Shown here: piece by piece, positions 1-9,804 of the stretch
Position numbering within the stretch: position 1 is the first letter of the stretch
How the letters are laid out: the number at the start of each line of letters is the position of its first letter
Assembly (NCBI GenBank): GCA_011390205.1
Contig: JAABSX010000006.1
Coordinates: forward strand, 62,001 to 126,000
DNA from: Microscillaceae bacterium
GTDB taxonomy: Bacteria > Bacteroidota > Bacteroidia > Cytophagales > Microscillaceae
Direction: 5' to 3'
Length of the DNA: 64,000 nt
Notes under the pieces: generated by a model
What the model was told of the DNA's origin: nothing
The model's database searches: none
Seen by the model: the letters and a program-made list of their open reading frames with translations, nothing else
Made by a program: the position numbers and the translations under genes

Positions 1-1376
<1,376 letters not shown>

Positions 1377-1412
1377 GATATAGGTTTTAAGTTTTATTCA
1401 CATCTTATAAGA

Positions 1413-1444
1413 AAGGCAAGCCCGTAAAATGGCTTGCCTTTTTT
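1413..1444 (+). terminator. Rho-independent terminator of katG
   Basis: Perfect 10-bp stem (aaggcaagcc / ggcttgcctt) with an 8-nt loop, followed directly by a T run. It lies 37 nt after the katG stop and before the convergent cysN stop. Confidence 0.9.
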
Positions 1445-1477
1445 GATGCTTTAGCTAGAATTTATTCAGAAACCAGC

Positions 1478-2740
1478 TTAGATAATCATTCCTGCTGCCA
1501 CGGTTTCGTTGGTGGCTTCATCTACCAAAATGAGGCTTCCTGTAAAGCGATTTTTGCGGTAGCTATCCACAAACAAAGGTTGTGTGGTGCGGAGGCGTAC
1601 CCTTGCGATGTCATTCATTTGAATCTCTACATTGTCTGTGATGCGGTGCAATGTATTGATATTCATTTTATAGACTACATCTTTGATGATGGTGCGGGCT
1701 TCTCTGGAGGTGTGCTGCACATAGTATTTGGCACGAGGCACGGGAGGCTTGGGGTGTAGCCAGCAAATCATCAAATCTATGTCTTGGGTTACTTCGGGCT
1801 GATTGTTGGTGCGTACAATCATATCTCCACGGCTCACATCTATGTCATCTTCTAATGTAAGGCTGACAGACATCGGGGCAAAAGCTTCTTCTAAACTGCC
1901 ATTGACGGTATCTATGCTTTTAATCTTAGAGTTAAATCCAGAGGGGAGCACAGTTACCTCATCACCAGGTTTGAATATTCCACTGGCGATTCTGCCTGCG
2001 TAGCCTCTGTAGTCGTGGTGCTCATCTGTGTGAGGGCGGATGACATACTGCACAGGGAAGCGGCAATCTATATGGTTGTAATCACTGCCTATGTAAATAT
2101 TCTCTAATAAATACAAGAGTGTAGCTCCATCAAACCAAGGCATGCTTTCGGAGCGAGTTACTACATTGTCTCCTTTTAAGGCACTAATCGGCACGAAATG
2201 AATGTCAGGCACTTCCAGTTTGGCAGCAAAGCGTTTAAACTCCATTACGATTCTCTCATAGGCCTCTTGGTCATAATCTACCAAATCCATTTTATTGACA
2301 CAGAGAACCAAGTGCGGGATTTTGAGTAGAGAAGCGATAAAAGCATGTCTTCGGGTCTGCTCCAGGATGCCTTTTCGGGCATCTACCAGCACAAGGGCAA
2401 GATTGGCAGTGGAAGCCCCCGTAACCATGTTGCGGGTATATTGGATATGCCCAGGGGTATCTGCAATGATAAATTTACGCTTTGGCGTGGCGAAATATCG
2501 GTAAGCCACATCAATGGTGATGCCTTGCTCACGCTCTGCCTTGAGTCCGTCAGTGAGCAGAGATAAGTCCACGTGCTCTAGCCCCTTGTGTTTGCTGCTT
2601 TTTTCTACGGCTTCTAATTGGTCTTCAAAGATAGTCTTAGAATCGTATAGCAATCGGCCAATCAAGGTGCTTTTGCCATCATCTACGCTTCCTGCAGTGG
2701 TAAAGCGGAGGAGTTCCATATCAAAATAAGTGTCTTGCAT
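1478..2740 (-). CDS. cysN: Sulfate adenylyltransferase subunit 1 (GTPase subunit CysN)
   Basis: GTP-driven subunit of ATP sulfurylase; with CysD it makes adenosine 5'-phosphosulfate (APS) from sulfate and ATP. Elongation-factor-like GTPase: P-loop GSVDDGKST near residue 16, DTPGH, and NKMD are all present, followed by EF-Tu-like beta-barrel domains. I chose the ATG at 2740 (420 aa; protein starts MQDTYFDMELLRFTTAG). The open frame extends further upstream to 2905, but that part overlaps cysD and carries no family sequence. It lacks a fused C-terminal APS kinase; that activity is encoded separately by cysC. It is last in the order cysC-cysD-cysN, 76 nt after cysD. Confidence 0.95.
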   Translation of the reverse strand: MQDTYFDMELLRFTTAGSVDDGKSTLIGRLLYDSKTIFEDQLEAVEKSSKHKGLEHVDLSLLTDGLKAEREQGITIDVAYRYFATPKRKFIIADTPGHIQYTRNMVTGASTANLALVLVDARKGILEQTRRHAFIASLLKIPHLVLCVNKMDLVDYDQEAYERIVMEFKRFAAKLEVPDIHFVPISALKGDNVVTRSESMPWFDGATLLYLLENIYIGSDYNHIDCRFPVQYVIRPHTDEHHDYRGYAGRIASGIFKPGDEVTVLPSGFNSKIKSIDTVNGSLEEAFAPMSVSLTLEDDIDVSRGDMIVRTNNQPEVTQDIDLMICWLHPKPPVPRAKYYVQHTSREARTIIKDVVYKMNINTLHRITDNVEIQMNDIARVRLRTTQPLFVDSYRKNRFTGSLILVDEATNETVAAGMII

Positions 2741-2816
2741 TTGAGTGTATTTTAAAGCCTCGGCACAGCGAGGGCATATTTTTTTGAATGAGAGTAAGTC
2801 TTTTTGGTATATTTTT

Positions 2817-3722
2817 TTAGAAGTATCCTTGTTTTTTACGGTCTTCCATGGCAGTTTCGGAGCGTTTGTCATCTGAGCGTGTGCCTCTTTCGGTGGTGCG
2901 TGCACTGGCTACTTCTTCTATAATTTCTCGGATGGTAGCGGCTTTTGATTCTACGGCACCTGTGCAGGTCATATCTCCTATGGTCCGAAATCTGACAATC
3001 ATTTCTTTGATTTCTTCTTCGGGCCTCATATTGATAAAATCTGACTGTGCAAGGAGGGCGCCATCTCTAAGAAAGCATTTACGGGTATGTGATAAGTAAA
3101 TAGAAGGGATTTCTATGTTTTCGCTGAGGATATACTGCCATACATCCATCTCTGTCCAGTTGCTGATAGGGAATATCCTAAAATGCTCTCCTACATTTTT
3201 TTTGCCATTGAACAGATTCCATAGTTCGGGTCTTTGGTTTTTGGGGTCCCACTGTCCGAACTCATCCCTGTGTGAGAAGAACCGCTCTTTGGCACGGGCT
3301 TTTTCTTCATCACGCCTTGCACCGCCCATGGCAGCATCAAATTTGTACTCTTCTAAGGTATCTAGCAGCGTAACAGTCTGTAGTGCGTTTCGGCTTGCAT
3401 TGAATCCTTTTTCTTCTGTGGCTCTTCCTTTGTCTATGGATGCTTGCACAGACCCTACGATGAGGTGTACGCCCAATTCTTTGACCAGTTTATCCCTAAA
3501 TTCAATGGTTTCAGGAAAATTATGTCCTGTGTCCACGTGCAAAAGCGGAAAAGGAATTTTGGCAGGGTAGAATGCTTTTTTTGCCAAATGCGCAATGATG
3601 AGCGAGTCTTTTCCTCCCGAAAAGAGGAGTACAGGCTTTTCAAATTGTGCGGCTACCTCTCTGATGATATAAATGGACTCAGATTCTAATTCTTTGAGGT
3701 GGTTAATGTGGTAATCTTGCAT
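2817..3722 (-). CDS. cysD: Sulfate adenylyltransferase subunit 2 (CysD)
   Basis: Catalytic subunit of ATP sulfurylase (PAPS reductase / PP-loop ATPase superfamily), partner of CysN. The PP-loop SGGKDS is at residues 35-40. Further family sequence includes LLHVDTGHNFPET, GGARRDEEKARAKER, and the C-terminal RFRTIGDMTCTGAV. The start is placed at ATG 3722 (MQDYHINHLKELESES, 301 aa), which matches family length; an in-frame ATG eight codons upstream is less likely. A candidate -7 box (TAAATTTG on the minus strand, 3775-3782) lies in the 100-nt gap after cysC, so cysDN may have its own promoter. Confidence 0.96.
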   Translation of the reverse strand: MQDYHINHLKELESESIYIIREVAAQFEKPVLLFSGGKDSLIIAHLAKKAFYPAKIPFPLLHVDTGHNFPETIEFRDKLVKELGVHLIVGSVQASIDKGRATEEKGFNASRNALQTVTLLDTLEEYKFDAAMGGARRDEEKARAKERFFSHRDEFGQWDPKNQRPELWNLFNGKKNVGEHFRIFPISNWTEMDVWQYILSENIEIPSIYLSHTRKCFLRDGALLAQSDFINMRPEEEIKEMIVRFRTIGDMTCTGAVESKAATIREIIEEVASARTTERGTRSDDKRSETAMEDRKKQGYF

Positions 3723-3774
3723 AGATTTATTTTTTTGGCTAATCAATTCAAATATTATTCAACTAGACTGGTTA

Positions 3775-3782
3775 CAAATTTA
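3775..3782 (-). promoter_or_regulatory. Candidate -7 promoter box before cysD
   Basis: TAAATTTG on the minus strand matches the Bacteroidetes sigma-A -7 consensus TAnnTTTG. It is 53 nt upstream of the cysD ATG, in the only sizeable gap of the cys cluster. No clear TTG -33 box was found at the usual spacing. Confidence 0.4.
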
Positions 3783-3822
3783 TGAATTAAGATGAAAGGA
3801 TACACTATATAGGAGAAGTATT

Positions 3823-4425
3823 CTAAGATAACTTAAGTCTAGTCTTTAAAAAGTTATATAATATATTTACAGAGTCCTCTAAATCCTGTTCGTTGGTTTT
3901 AAGGTGAATTTCGGGTGTTTTGGGGGCTTCAAAAGGAGAATCTATGCCCGTAAAATTGGGGATAAGCCCAGCACGTGCTTTGGCATAAAGTCCTTTGACA
4001 TCTCTTTGCTCACAGATTTCTAGTGGGCAATCTACGAATATTTCCACAAAATCTCCTTCGGGCAGTAACTCTCTGACGAGCTGCCTATCACTTTCAAAAG
4101 GAGAAATGAAAGCACTCAGCACTAGCACGCCTGCATCCACCATGAGTTTGGCTACTTCCCCGATTCTTCTAATGTTTTCTTGGCGGTCTTCTGTGCCGAA
4201 TCCCAAGTCTTTGTTGAGTCCTGCACGGACATTATCACCATCTAAGATATACGTATGCACAGCTTCTTGATGGAGTTTTTGCTCCAAAAGATTGGCAAGG
4301 GTAGATTTTCCTGAGCCAGACAAGCCCGTAAACCAGAGCAACAATGAGCGGTGCTGATGCAGTTGGTTTCTATCTTTTTTTTGTATTTGGTGTTGTTGGG
4401 GGATGATATATTTTTTTTCTTCCAT
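3823..4425 (-). CDS. cysC: Adenylyl-sulfate (APS) kinase
   Basis: Phosphorylates APS to PAPS, the donor for sulfotransferases and a substrate for assimilatory reduction. P-loop GLSGSGKST near residue 34; the typical kinase segments [27 protein letters not shown], and [18 protein letters not shown] are present; 200 aa is the normal length. ATG 4425 is the only sensible start. It lies 26 nt after the stop of the 4,6-dehydratase-like gene on the same strand, suggesting cotranscription. Having CysC as well as CysDN means this cell makes PAPS. No PAPS reductase (CysH) or sulfite reductase is in the window. Confidence 0.95.
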   Translation of the reverse strand: MEEKKYIIPQQHQIQKKDRNQLHQHRSLLLWFTGLSGSGKSTLANLLEQKLHQEAVHTYILDGDNVRAGLNKDLGFGTEDRQENIRRIGEVAKLMVDAGVLVLSAFISPFESDRQLVRELLPEGDFVEIFVDCPLEICEQRDVKGLYAKARAGLIPNFTGIDSPFEAPKTPEIHLKTNEQDLEDSVNILYNFLKTRLKLS

Positions 4426-4451
4426 ATCAAATAGTAATTTTTAGTGTGTAT

Positions 4452-5507
4452 TTACAAAAGTTGTTGTGTGAGCAGGTGGCTCTCAAAATCATTGCCGAAT
4501 AGTTTTTCATTTTCTATAAAACGTTTTACTTCTTTTTTGATGTCGTTTATTTCTAGCCATTGCTCATTATTTTGGGAGGTATAATTAAATTCGGGGGCTA
4601 CTCTCTGGAAATCTTCTGTTTCGGTCAGTTTTTTGGGAAATGGATAAATCACAAAAAAATCACCACAGCGGTAAGTATAAGCCGCCTCTGATGCACTGAT
4701 AAGTTCCTCAAAGACCTTTTCGCCTGGCCGCAGCCCTATCGGGGTGGTCTGGCATTGTGTGCAAATGGCTTTTGCCAGCACTTCTACACGGTAGGAGGGG
4801 GCTTTGGGTACGAATATCTCTCCGCCTTGCCCTCTCTCTATGGCAAACAAAATCAAATCACTTTCTAAGCCGTAGGGGATGCTAAAACGTGTCATTTCAG
4901 TATGTGTAAGCGGAAGGGCTTCTCCTTTTTTTGCTTTTTCTAAAAACAAAGGCACTACTGAACCCCTTGCCCCGAATACATTGCCATACCTCACTACCAT
5001 AAAAACCGTATGCAGTTTGTTTTGGGCTTGAGTGGCTGCCAAGAATAGCTTATCAGCACATAGTTTTGTGCCTCCATAAAGACTCACAGGATTGACTGCC
5101 TTGTCGGAGGAGAGTGCCACTACCTTCTTTACTTTGTTATAAATGGCTGCTTGGATGACATTCTCTGAGCCTAAGATATTGGTTTTTACAAATTCCATCG
5201 GGTTTGTCTCTGAGGTATCTACCTGCTTGAGTGCTGCTGCATGGATGACCAGTTCTATGTCTTGCAGGCTTTGGTTGAGTTTTTCACGGTCTCTGACATC
5301 ACCCAGTATGAATTTGAGCTGGGGGTATTTATCTTCGGGAAATCTCTGCCGCATGCGGTATTGCTTGTATTCATCTCTAGAAAAAATAATGAGTAACTCT
5401 ATATGCTCAAAATCAGTCAATAATTTATGCACAAAACGCCTCCCGAAAGAACCCGTTCCTCCTGTAATAAGTATGCGTTTATAATTTTTTATACTATCCA
5501 TATACAT
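4452..5507 (-). CDS. UDP-GlcNAc 4,6-dehydratase-like SDR (PseB/FlaA1/CapE family)
   Basis: Short-chain dehydrogenase of the polysaccharide-biosynthesis type, acting on a UDP-N-acetyl-hexosamine (4,6-dehydration, possibly with C5 inversion). NAD-binding motif TGGTGSFGRRF near residues 16-26; SSDKAVNPVSLYGGTK holds the Asp-Lys and the Tyr-x-x-x-Lys used by inverting PseB-type enzymes instead of the usual Ser/Thr-Tyr-Lys set; GLRPGEKVFEELI is the family C-terminal motif. 351 aa from ATG 5507, or 349 from ATG 5501; I cannot decide between them. First gene of a leftward group with cysC/cysD/cysN. The exact product (pseudaminic acid, FucNAc or similar) is not decidable from sequence alone. Confidence 0.88.
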   Translation of the reverse strand: MYMDSIKNYKRILITGGTGSFGRRFVHKLLTDFEHIELLIIFSRDEYKQYRMRQRFPEDKYPQLKFILGDVRDREKLNQSLQDIELVIHAAALKQVDTSETNPMEFVKTNILGSENVIQAAIYNKVKKVVALSSDKAVNPVSLYGGTKLCADKLFLAATQAQNKLHTVFMVVRYGNVFGARGSVVPLFLEKAKKGEALPLTHTEMTRFSIPYGLESDLILFAIERGQGGEIFVPKAPSYRVEVLAKAICTQCQTTPIGLRPGEKVFEELISASEAAYTYRCGDFFVIYPFPKKLTETEDFQRVAPEFNYTSQNNEQWLEINDIKKEVKRFIENEKLFGNDFESHLLTQQLL

Positions 5508-5519
5508 TTATTTCCACCC

Positions 5520-5527
5520 CAAAAATA
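5520..5527 (-). promoter_or_regulatory. Candidate -7 box upstream of the dehydratase-cysCDN group
   Basis: Minus-strand TATTTTTG fits TAnnTTTG. It sits 13-20 nt upstream of the ATG at 5507, implying a very short leader. The -33 element is not obvious. Confidence 0.35.
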
Positions 5528-5607
5528 CGAAGCTCTTTCAAGTATCCCCTATATTTAGAGAGAATCCTTGCTAAATCACAAAAAATAGTATGATATAATA
5601 GACCAAC

Positions 5608-7812
5608 TTACGTTTTTTGTGCAGAGATATGAATGCCCATCAAGAGTATATCATCGGTTTGTTCGTATTTATCTCTGACCCAATCATTAAGGACTTGTTT
5701 TACTTTTTTCTCTTGTGCCGTAATGGGTAAATTGTATATTTCTAAGAGTAATTCTTTGAATCTTTTTCGCATAAATTTGCCGCCGAGCTCTCCACCGAAT
5801 TGGTCTTGATACCCATCAGAAAACATATATAGATACGTATCACCTATTTGATTCAAATCAAAATTATGGGTTTCAAACACCCTGTTTTTCTCCATTTGTA
5901 AGCCTCCTATGGAGTATGCCCCCCCTTTTATCTGTTGTAGTTTGCCATTTTGGATTAAAATAATGGGGTTATGAGCGCCCGAAAATTGGAGGGTATTTTG
6001 TTTTTTATCCCAGACTACCAGTGCCATGTCCATTCCGTCTCGGTTGTTGGTTTCTTCTTGTTGGAGTGCTTTTCTGATTCCTTCGTGCAGCAAGCTCAGG
6101 ATAGTTGCGGTGTGCGTAACTCCTTGATTAATAATGATTTGGTTCAGCAGTTCATTACCAATCATACTCATAAAAGCTCCTGGCACGCCGTGCCCTGTGC
6201 AGTCTGCGGCTACTATAAATACCTTCTCGTGTTTTTCTTCTATCCAGTAAAAATCTCCAGAGACTAAATCTTTGGGCTGATAAAGTAAAAAATAACTTCC
6301 GAGCATTCTCTGTAATTCTTCGGGAAAGGGCAGCATCGCCTGTTGTATTCGGCTTGCATAGGTGATGCTAGCGAGGATGTTGTTGTTTTTTCGGGAGATT
6401 TCTTGGTTGAGAGATTTCAATGTTTCGTTTGTGCTATCTAGTTCTTCTATGGTCTGATTGAGTTCTTCGTTGATTTGTTTGAGTTCTTCGGTTCTTTGTG
6501 TAACGGTTTCCTCTAATTCTATATTTTTTTCTTTGATGAGATTTTGTACTTTTAGGATATTTTCTTTTTCTATTTTCTCAGCTTCTAGTTTCTTTTGGTT
6601 AATTTCTTCTCTGAGGATGTTGATTCTGGCAGCCAAAGCCAAAGAGAAAAGCAATAACTGACCCAAAAAGCCTATTTTTAGGCTGATGCTTCCTAGCCAG
6701 CTTGCAGGCAACAGATTGATGAAGGAGGGCTGTAGTAAGTAGTAAACTGCAAACACAAAGAAAAAAGCCATTGAGATAAGGTAATATTTGGCAGCAGGAA
6801 TGCCTTTGCGGTAGCTGTAAATAGAAAGAGAGGTAGAATAAATGATGCTTATAAGCAGCGTGATATTGACAGCAAATACTGTGATAGGATAGACCTCTGA
6901 TTCAAAAAAGTATGAAATAAAGAAACATAGCAATAGAATATTTAGGATTTTAAGCCCCAAATCCCATTTTTTTAATGTCGTGCTTGTCTTGTAATAATGC
7001 CTTGTAAATTGAGTTAAAAATGCAGACATAAATATAATGGCGTAGTTGCCTAGTAAATCACCTCTTCTGACTCCGAAAAGATACTCTGAAAGCCCATCTA
7101 TACCAATAAAATAAAACACAGCAGAAATCATCGCTAAAGTATAGTACAAATAAACCCTATCTCTGATAAACAGAAAGAGCATCAAATTATAAAAAGCCAT
7201 CACCAACAAAACAGAAGTTGTGGCAGTAGATTCAATAAACACAGTGGCTCGGCGCTGCTTGCTTACTCGGTCATCATGGCTATGGATGCGAAGTGGCAAG
7301 ATACTACCCTCTTCTAAAAAATCACTAATGGAACGTATGTAGATGGTGTTTTCTTCTTGGGGTGTTAATCTGAGATGAATATGACCTGCATCCGTAATTT
7401 CTGGTCTTTCTTCCATAGACAATCCAAAGCCGTTTCGGAGTGTACGGTATTTGCCCGAGCCATCAAATATATAGGCAGTAAAATCTCGCACCAAGCTGAT
7501 GCCTATGGAGACATCAATGGGGGTGTCAGAAGTGTTTTTTATCCTAAATCTGTACCAATACGCGTTGATACCTGTTTTTGCCAGTGTATTTGTATCAAAT
7601 TTGCTCAGGTAAGGCGGCTTCATTACATCTTCTATGCTCAATAAACCCTCTTTATCGGCCAAAAACTCAACTCCATTCAGTGTAGCCTGCTCTAGATTAT
7701 TGGGGTTGAACTCAGTCAGAACCTTGGGGTATTGTGTAATTACTTGAGCAAAAACAAAAGCTTGTTGCAAACACAAAAATAGGATGATAGCTAAAATATT
7801 TTTATTTGACAT
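5608..7812 (-). CDS. 7TMR-DISM sensor with SpoIIE (PP2C-type) phosphatase output
   Basis: Membrane-bound serine/threonine phosphatase, expected to act in a partner-switching type pathway. Start ATG 7812 (734 aa; the upstream TTG at 7818 is ignored). Order: signal peptide (about 1-23, ending FVFAQ), an extracellular DISMED-type beta domain (about 30-190), seven hydrophobic helices (about 195-400), a coiled coil (about 405-480), then a SpoIIE domain (about 480-734). The phosphatase keeps the metal-binding acidic motifs: LVSGDFYW, DCTGHGVPGAFM, RDGMDM, FSDG and QTDD, so it is probably active. It stands alone: no histidine kinase, anti-sigma factor or STAS antagonist is adjacent. A second SpoIIE protein at 55.1-59.0 kb has a similar catalytic domain but a different sensor. 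Confidence 0.92.
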   Translation of the reverse strand: MSNKNILAIILFLCLQQAFVFAQVITQYPKVLTEFNPNNLEQATLNGVEFLADKEGLLSIEDVMKPPYLSKFDTNTLAKTGINAYWYRFRIKNTSDTPIDVSIGISLVRDFTAYIFDGSGKYRTLRNGFGLSMEERPEITDAGHIHLRLTPQEENTIYIRSISDFLEEGSILPLRIHSHDDRVSKQRRATVFIESTATTSVLLVMAFYNLMLFLFIRDRVYLYYTLAMISAVFYFIGIDGLSEYLFGVRRGDLLGNYAIIFMSAFLTQFTRHYYKTSTTLKKWDLGLKILNILLLCFFISYFFESEVYPITVFAVNITLLISIIYSTSLSIYSYRKGIPAAKYYLISMAFFFVFAVYYLLQPSFINLLPASWLGSISLKIGFLGQLLLFSLALAARINILREEINQKKLEAEKIEKENILKVQNLIKEKNIELEETVTQRTEELKQINEELNQTIEELDSTNETLKSLNQEISRKNNNILASITYASRIQQAMLPFPEELQRMLGSYFLLYQPKDLVSGDFYWIEEKHEKVFIVAADCTGHGVPGAFMSMIGNELLNQIIINQGVTHTATILSLLHEGIRKALQQEETNNRDGMDMALVVWDKKQNTLQFSGAHNPIILIQNGKLQQIKGGAYSIGGLQMEKNRVFETHNFDLNQIGDTYLYMFSDGYQDQFGGELGGKFMRKRFKELLLEIYNLPITAQEKKVKQVLNDWVRDKYEQTDDILLMGIHISAQKT

Positions 7813-8287
7813 AAGCAAATGTACTGATTTATTTATTTGATAATGTGCTGGCTATCAGGACATTACACAAAGTGTGGTGCGAACTAAATATGTTCAAACA
7901 CTTACTTTATTTTTTTATCATACATACATTAGACCAAAAGCTAGACTCAAAAATAAGCAAATACTGCTATATGCACCCTATTTTTTCTGAATACTTAGCG
8001 TTTATACAATCTGTCTTTCAGAAAATTCGTGTGGTCTTCTTTGCTCATTTCATTTACAAAGTCTATGAAATCTTGGGTGTTTATATTGGATTTATGGTAT
8101 CGAAACTGAAACCCCATTAAAATTCCGAGAAACATAGGTTTTGGATAATCCAAAGATATATCCTAGTTTTATATTTTCGATACTCAAGCGATTGTCCAAA
8201 ATGAATGTCCTTCATTTTTCTTAATAGAAGTCATTGAGAGTCATGTCTTTAAATAATTATCCATTTACTTTATATTTATCTTTTTTT
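7813..8287. other. Intergenic region between divergent genes
   Basis: About 475 nt of AT-rich sequence. The only coding candidate I find is the minus-strand 46-codon frame at 7995-8135. The plus-strand frame 7845-8120 begins with GTG and reads as unlikely protein. No RNA gene or repeat was recognised. Confidence 0.5.
7995..8135 (-). CDS. Possible small protein (46 aa), unrecognised
   Basis: Minus-strand frame with ATG at 8135 (or 8117, giving 40 aa) and TAA at 7995. The product has a natural-looking soluble composition with acidic and basic residues (segment TQDFIDFVNEMSKEDH) and no membrane helix. It lies upstream of, and on the same strand as, the 7TMR-SpoIIE gene. No family is recognised; it could equally be the 3' remnant of a longer decayed gene, since an in-frame TAG cuts it off a few codons before the ATG. 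Confidence 0.3.
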   Translation of the reverse strand: MFLGILMGFQFRYHKSNINTQDFIDFVNEMSKEDHTNFLKDRLYKR

Positions 8288-9187
8288 ATGAGCATACATC
8301 CTTTTTCACTACATCAACAAGGCAAAGTACCTAGCAATGGCATAGAGATTTATCATCAGGCTTTCGGAGATCCTCAAAACCCTGCTATTTTGCTCACCAT
8401 GGGCTTAGATGCGCAATGCACCATTTGGTCGCCTTCTTTTATTAATCCCTTGGTGGAGGCGGGTTTTTATGTAATCAGGTATGACAACAGAGATATTGGG
8501 CTTTCTACTTGGATAGAAGATTGGCAAAGAAGCCAACCTTATAGCTTAGAAGACATGGCAAAGGATGCCATTGGGCTGTTAGATGTGTTAGGGATAGAAA
8601 AAGCACATGTTGTGGGAGCATCTATGGGTGGGATGATTTCTCAGCGCCTTGCCATTAGCTACCCTGAGCGGGTGCTGAGTTTGACTTCTATTATGTCATC
8701 AGGTTATAGTTTTCAGGTGAATGTACAGCCTACTTTTCTAGGAATGCTTCAGGCTGCAGCGATTCCGTTTCTGGTTAGAAATGTAGAGTTGAAGACCAAA
8801 TTTACACATTTTGAGGTAACTGTGGGCAATTATCTGAGTGTCTATCGTAGATTGGCAGGCACAGCTTACCCTTTTAATGAGGCTTATTTTAAGGAGCTTT
8901 TTCATCACAATATCATAGAGAGAAAAGGGCAAAACCCTAAAGCGAAGATTCAGCAGCTTTCTGCCATCATTGCTTCTGGCTCACGTTTGCGAGAGCTGCC
9001 TAAAATCAAAGCCCCATCACTGGTTTTGCACGGCACAGCCGATACACTTGTGCCACCCGTGCACGCAAAAACGTATGCTCCTTACATTCCTGAGCACAAG
9101 CTGGTATGGCTAGAGGGGGTAGGGCACGAGATTCCCCGCGCCATTATTCCGCAGGTGCACCAAGAGATGCTCGAGTTAATGAGTTGA
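8288..9187 (+). CDS. Alpha/beta-fold hydrolase
   Basis: Serine hydrolase of the haloalkane-dehalogenase/esterase-like group; substrate unknown. Nucleophile elbow GASMGGM, acid in GTADTLVPP and histidine in GVGHEIP form the expected triad; the oxyanion segment is LLTMGLDAQ and the strand RYDNRDIGLST is typical of the group. The start is set at ATG 8288 (MSIHPFSL, 299 aa), because the upstream ATG at 8243 and TTG at 8234 only add a stretch without family sequence. Cytoplasmic by sequence. It is monocistronic, and its neighbour on the right runs the other way. Confidence 0.88.
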   Translation: MSIHPFSLHQQGKVPSNGIEIYHQAFGDPQNPAILLTMGLDAQCTIWSPSFINPLVEAGFYVIRYDNRDIGLSTWIEDWQRSQPYSLEDMAKDAIGLLDVLGIEKAHVVGASMGGMISQRLAISYPERVLSLTSIMSSGYSFQVNVQPTFLGMLQAAAIPFLVRNVELKTKFTHFEVTVGNYLSVYRRLAGTAYPFNEAYFKELFHHNIIERKGQNPKAKIQQLSAIIASGSRLRELPKIKAPSLVLHGTADTLVPPVHAKTYAPYIPEHKLVWLEGVGHEIPRAIIPQVHQEMLELMS

Positions 9188-9260
9188 TTTTTTAATTTGG
9201 CTATGAGTTGATTTGCTGCTTACTATGCTCCTTGTTTTGTGTCTTCACAAAGCGAAATGC

Positions 9261-9803
9261 TTATTCAAAATCTATACTGTGCTGTATTTGGGCTCTTGTG
9301 CAGAGGTATGTTTTTTTGGCTTTGAGGTAAAAGAAATTGACCATGTTAATTTGGTCTGCAAATACTTCGGTAAACATAGAATTATGAATTTGATAGCCTT
9401 TGAGTGATTTCTTTACAGAAATCTCAAAGTACAGCCACGTAATGTCGGCTTCCATTTCTTTTCCATAAAAAACAAGGGCTTCTTTTTGATTTTTAGCATT
9501 GAGCAAATAAAAATGCTCTTTTAGATAGCTCTCTATTAGGGCATTGTGTTTTTTTCCTTTGTCCAGATAAAATTTATCAAGTTGGTTGGCTTGTGAGAGT
9601 GCCTTTTCAAAATCATCTGTAAACACCCGCAGGCTTACCTCGAAGCTTTTGGTGTCGGGGTTATAGTTAAGCTCTGCCAAGCTTGTATGAAAATCATGCA
9701 AGGGAGTAGGAGGGAAGGGGCTACTTTTGCCCTCTTGCCCACTTCCTAACAGGTATAAAAACACTAAAAAACAGCCAAAAAATTTAGGGGAAGGAAATCT
9801 CAT
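9261..9803 (-). CDS. DUF6702 family exported protein
   Basis: Bacteroidetes-specific family of unknown function. 180 aa from ATG 9803: a short N-terminal hydrophobic signal segment (FFGCFLVFLYLLGSG) followed by the family start HDFHTSLAELNYN, and then SLRVFTDDFEKAL. The start codon is only one nucleotide after the stop of rseP, so the two genes are almost surely cotranscribed and translationally coupled; the longer frame to 9833 would overlap rseP. A periplasmic or outer-membrane location is inferred. Confidence 0.75.
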   Translation of the reverse strand: MRFPSPKFFGCFLVFLYLLGSGQEGKSSPFPPTPLHDFHTSLAELNYNPDTKSFEVSLRVFTDDFEKALSQANQLDKFYLDKGKKHNALIESYLKEHFYLLNAKNQKEALVFYGKEMEADITWLYFEISVKKSLKGYQIHNSMFTEVFADQINMVNFFYLKAKKTYLCTRAQIQHSIDFE

Positions 9804-9804
9804 T

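Noticed and set aside
7845-8120. 91-codon plus-strand frame
   Set aside because: Begins with GTG and has no protein-like pattern; the opposite strand gives a better small candidate.
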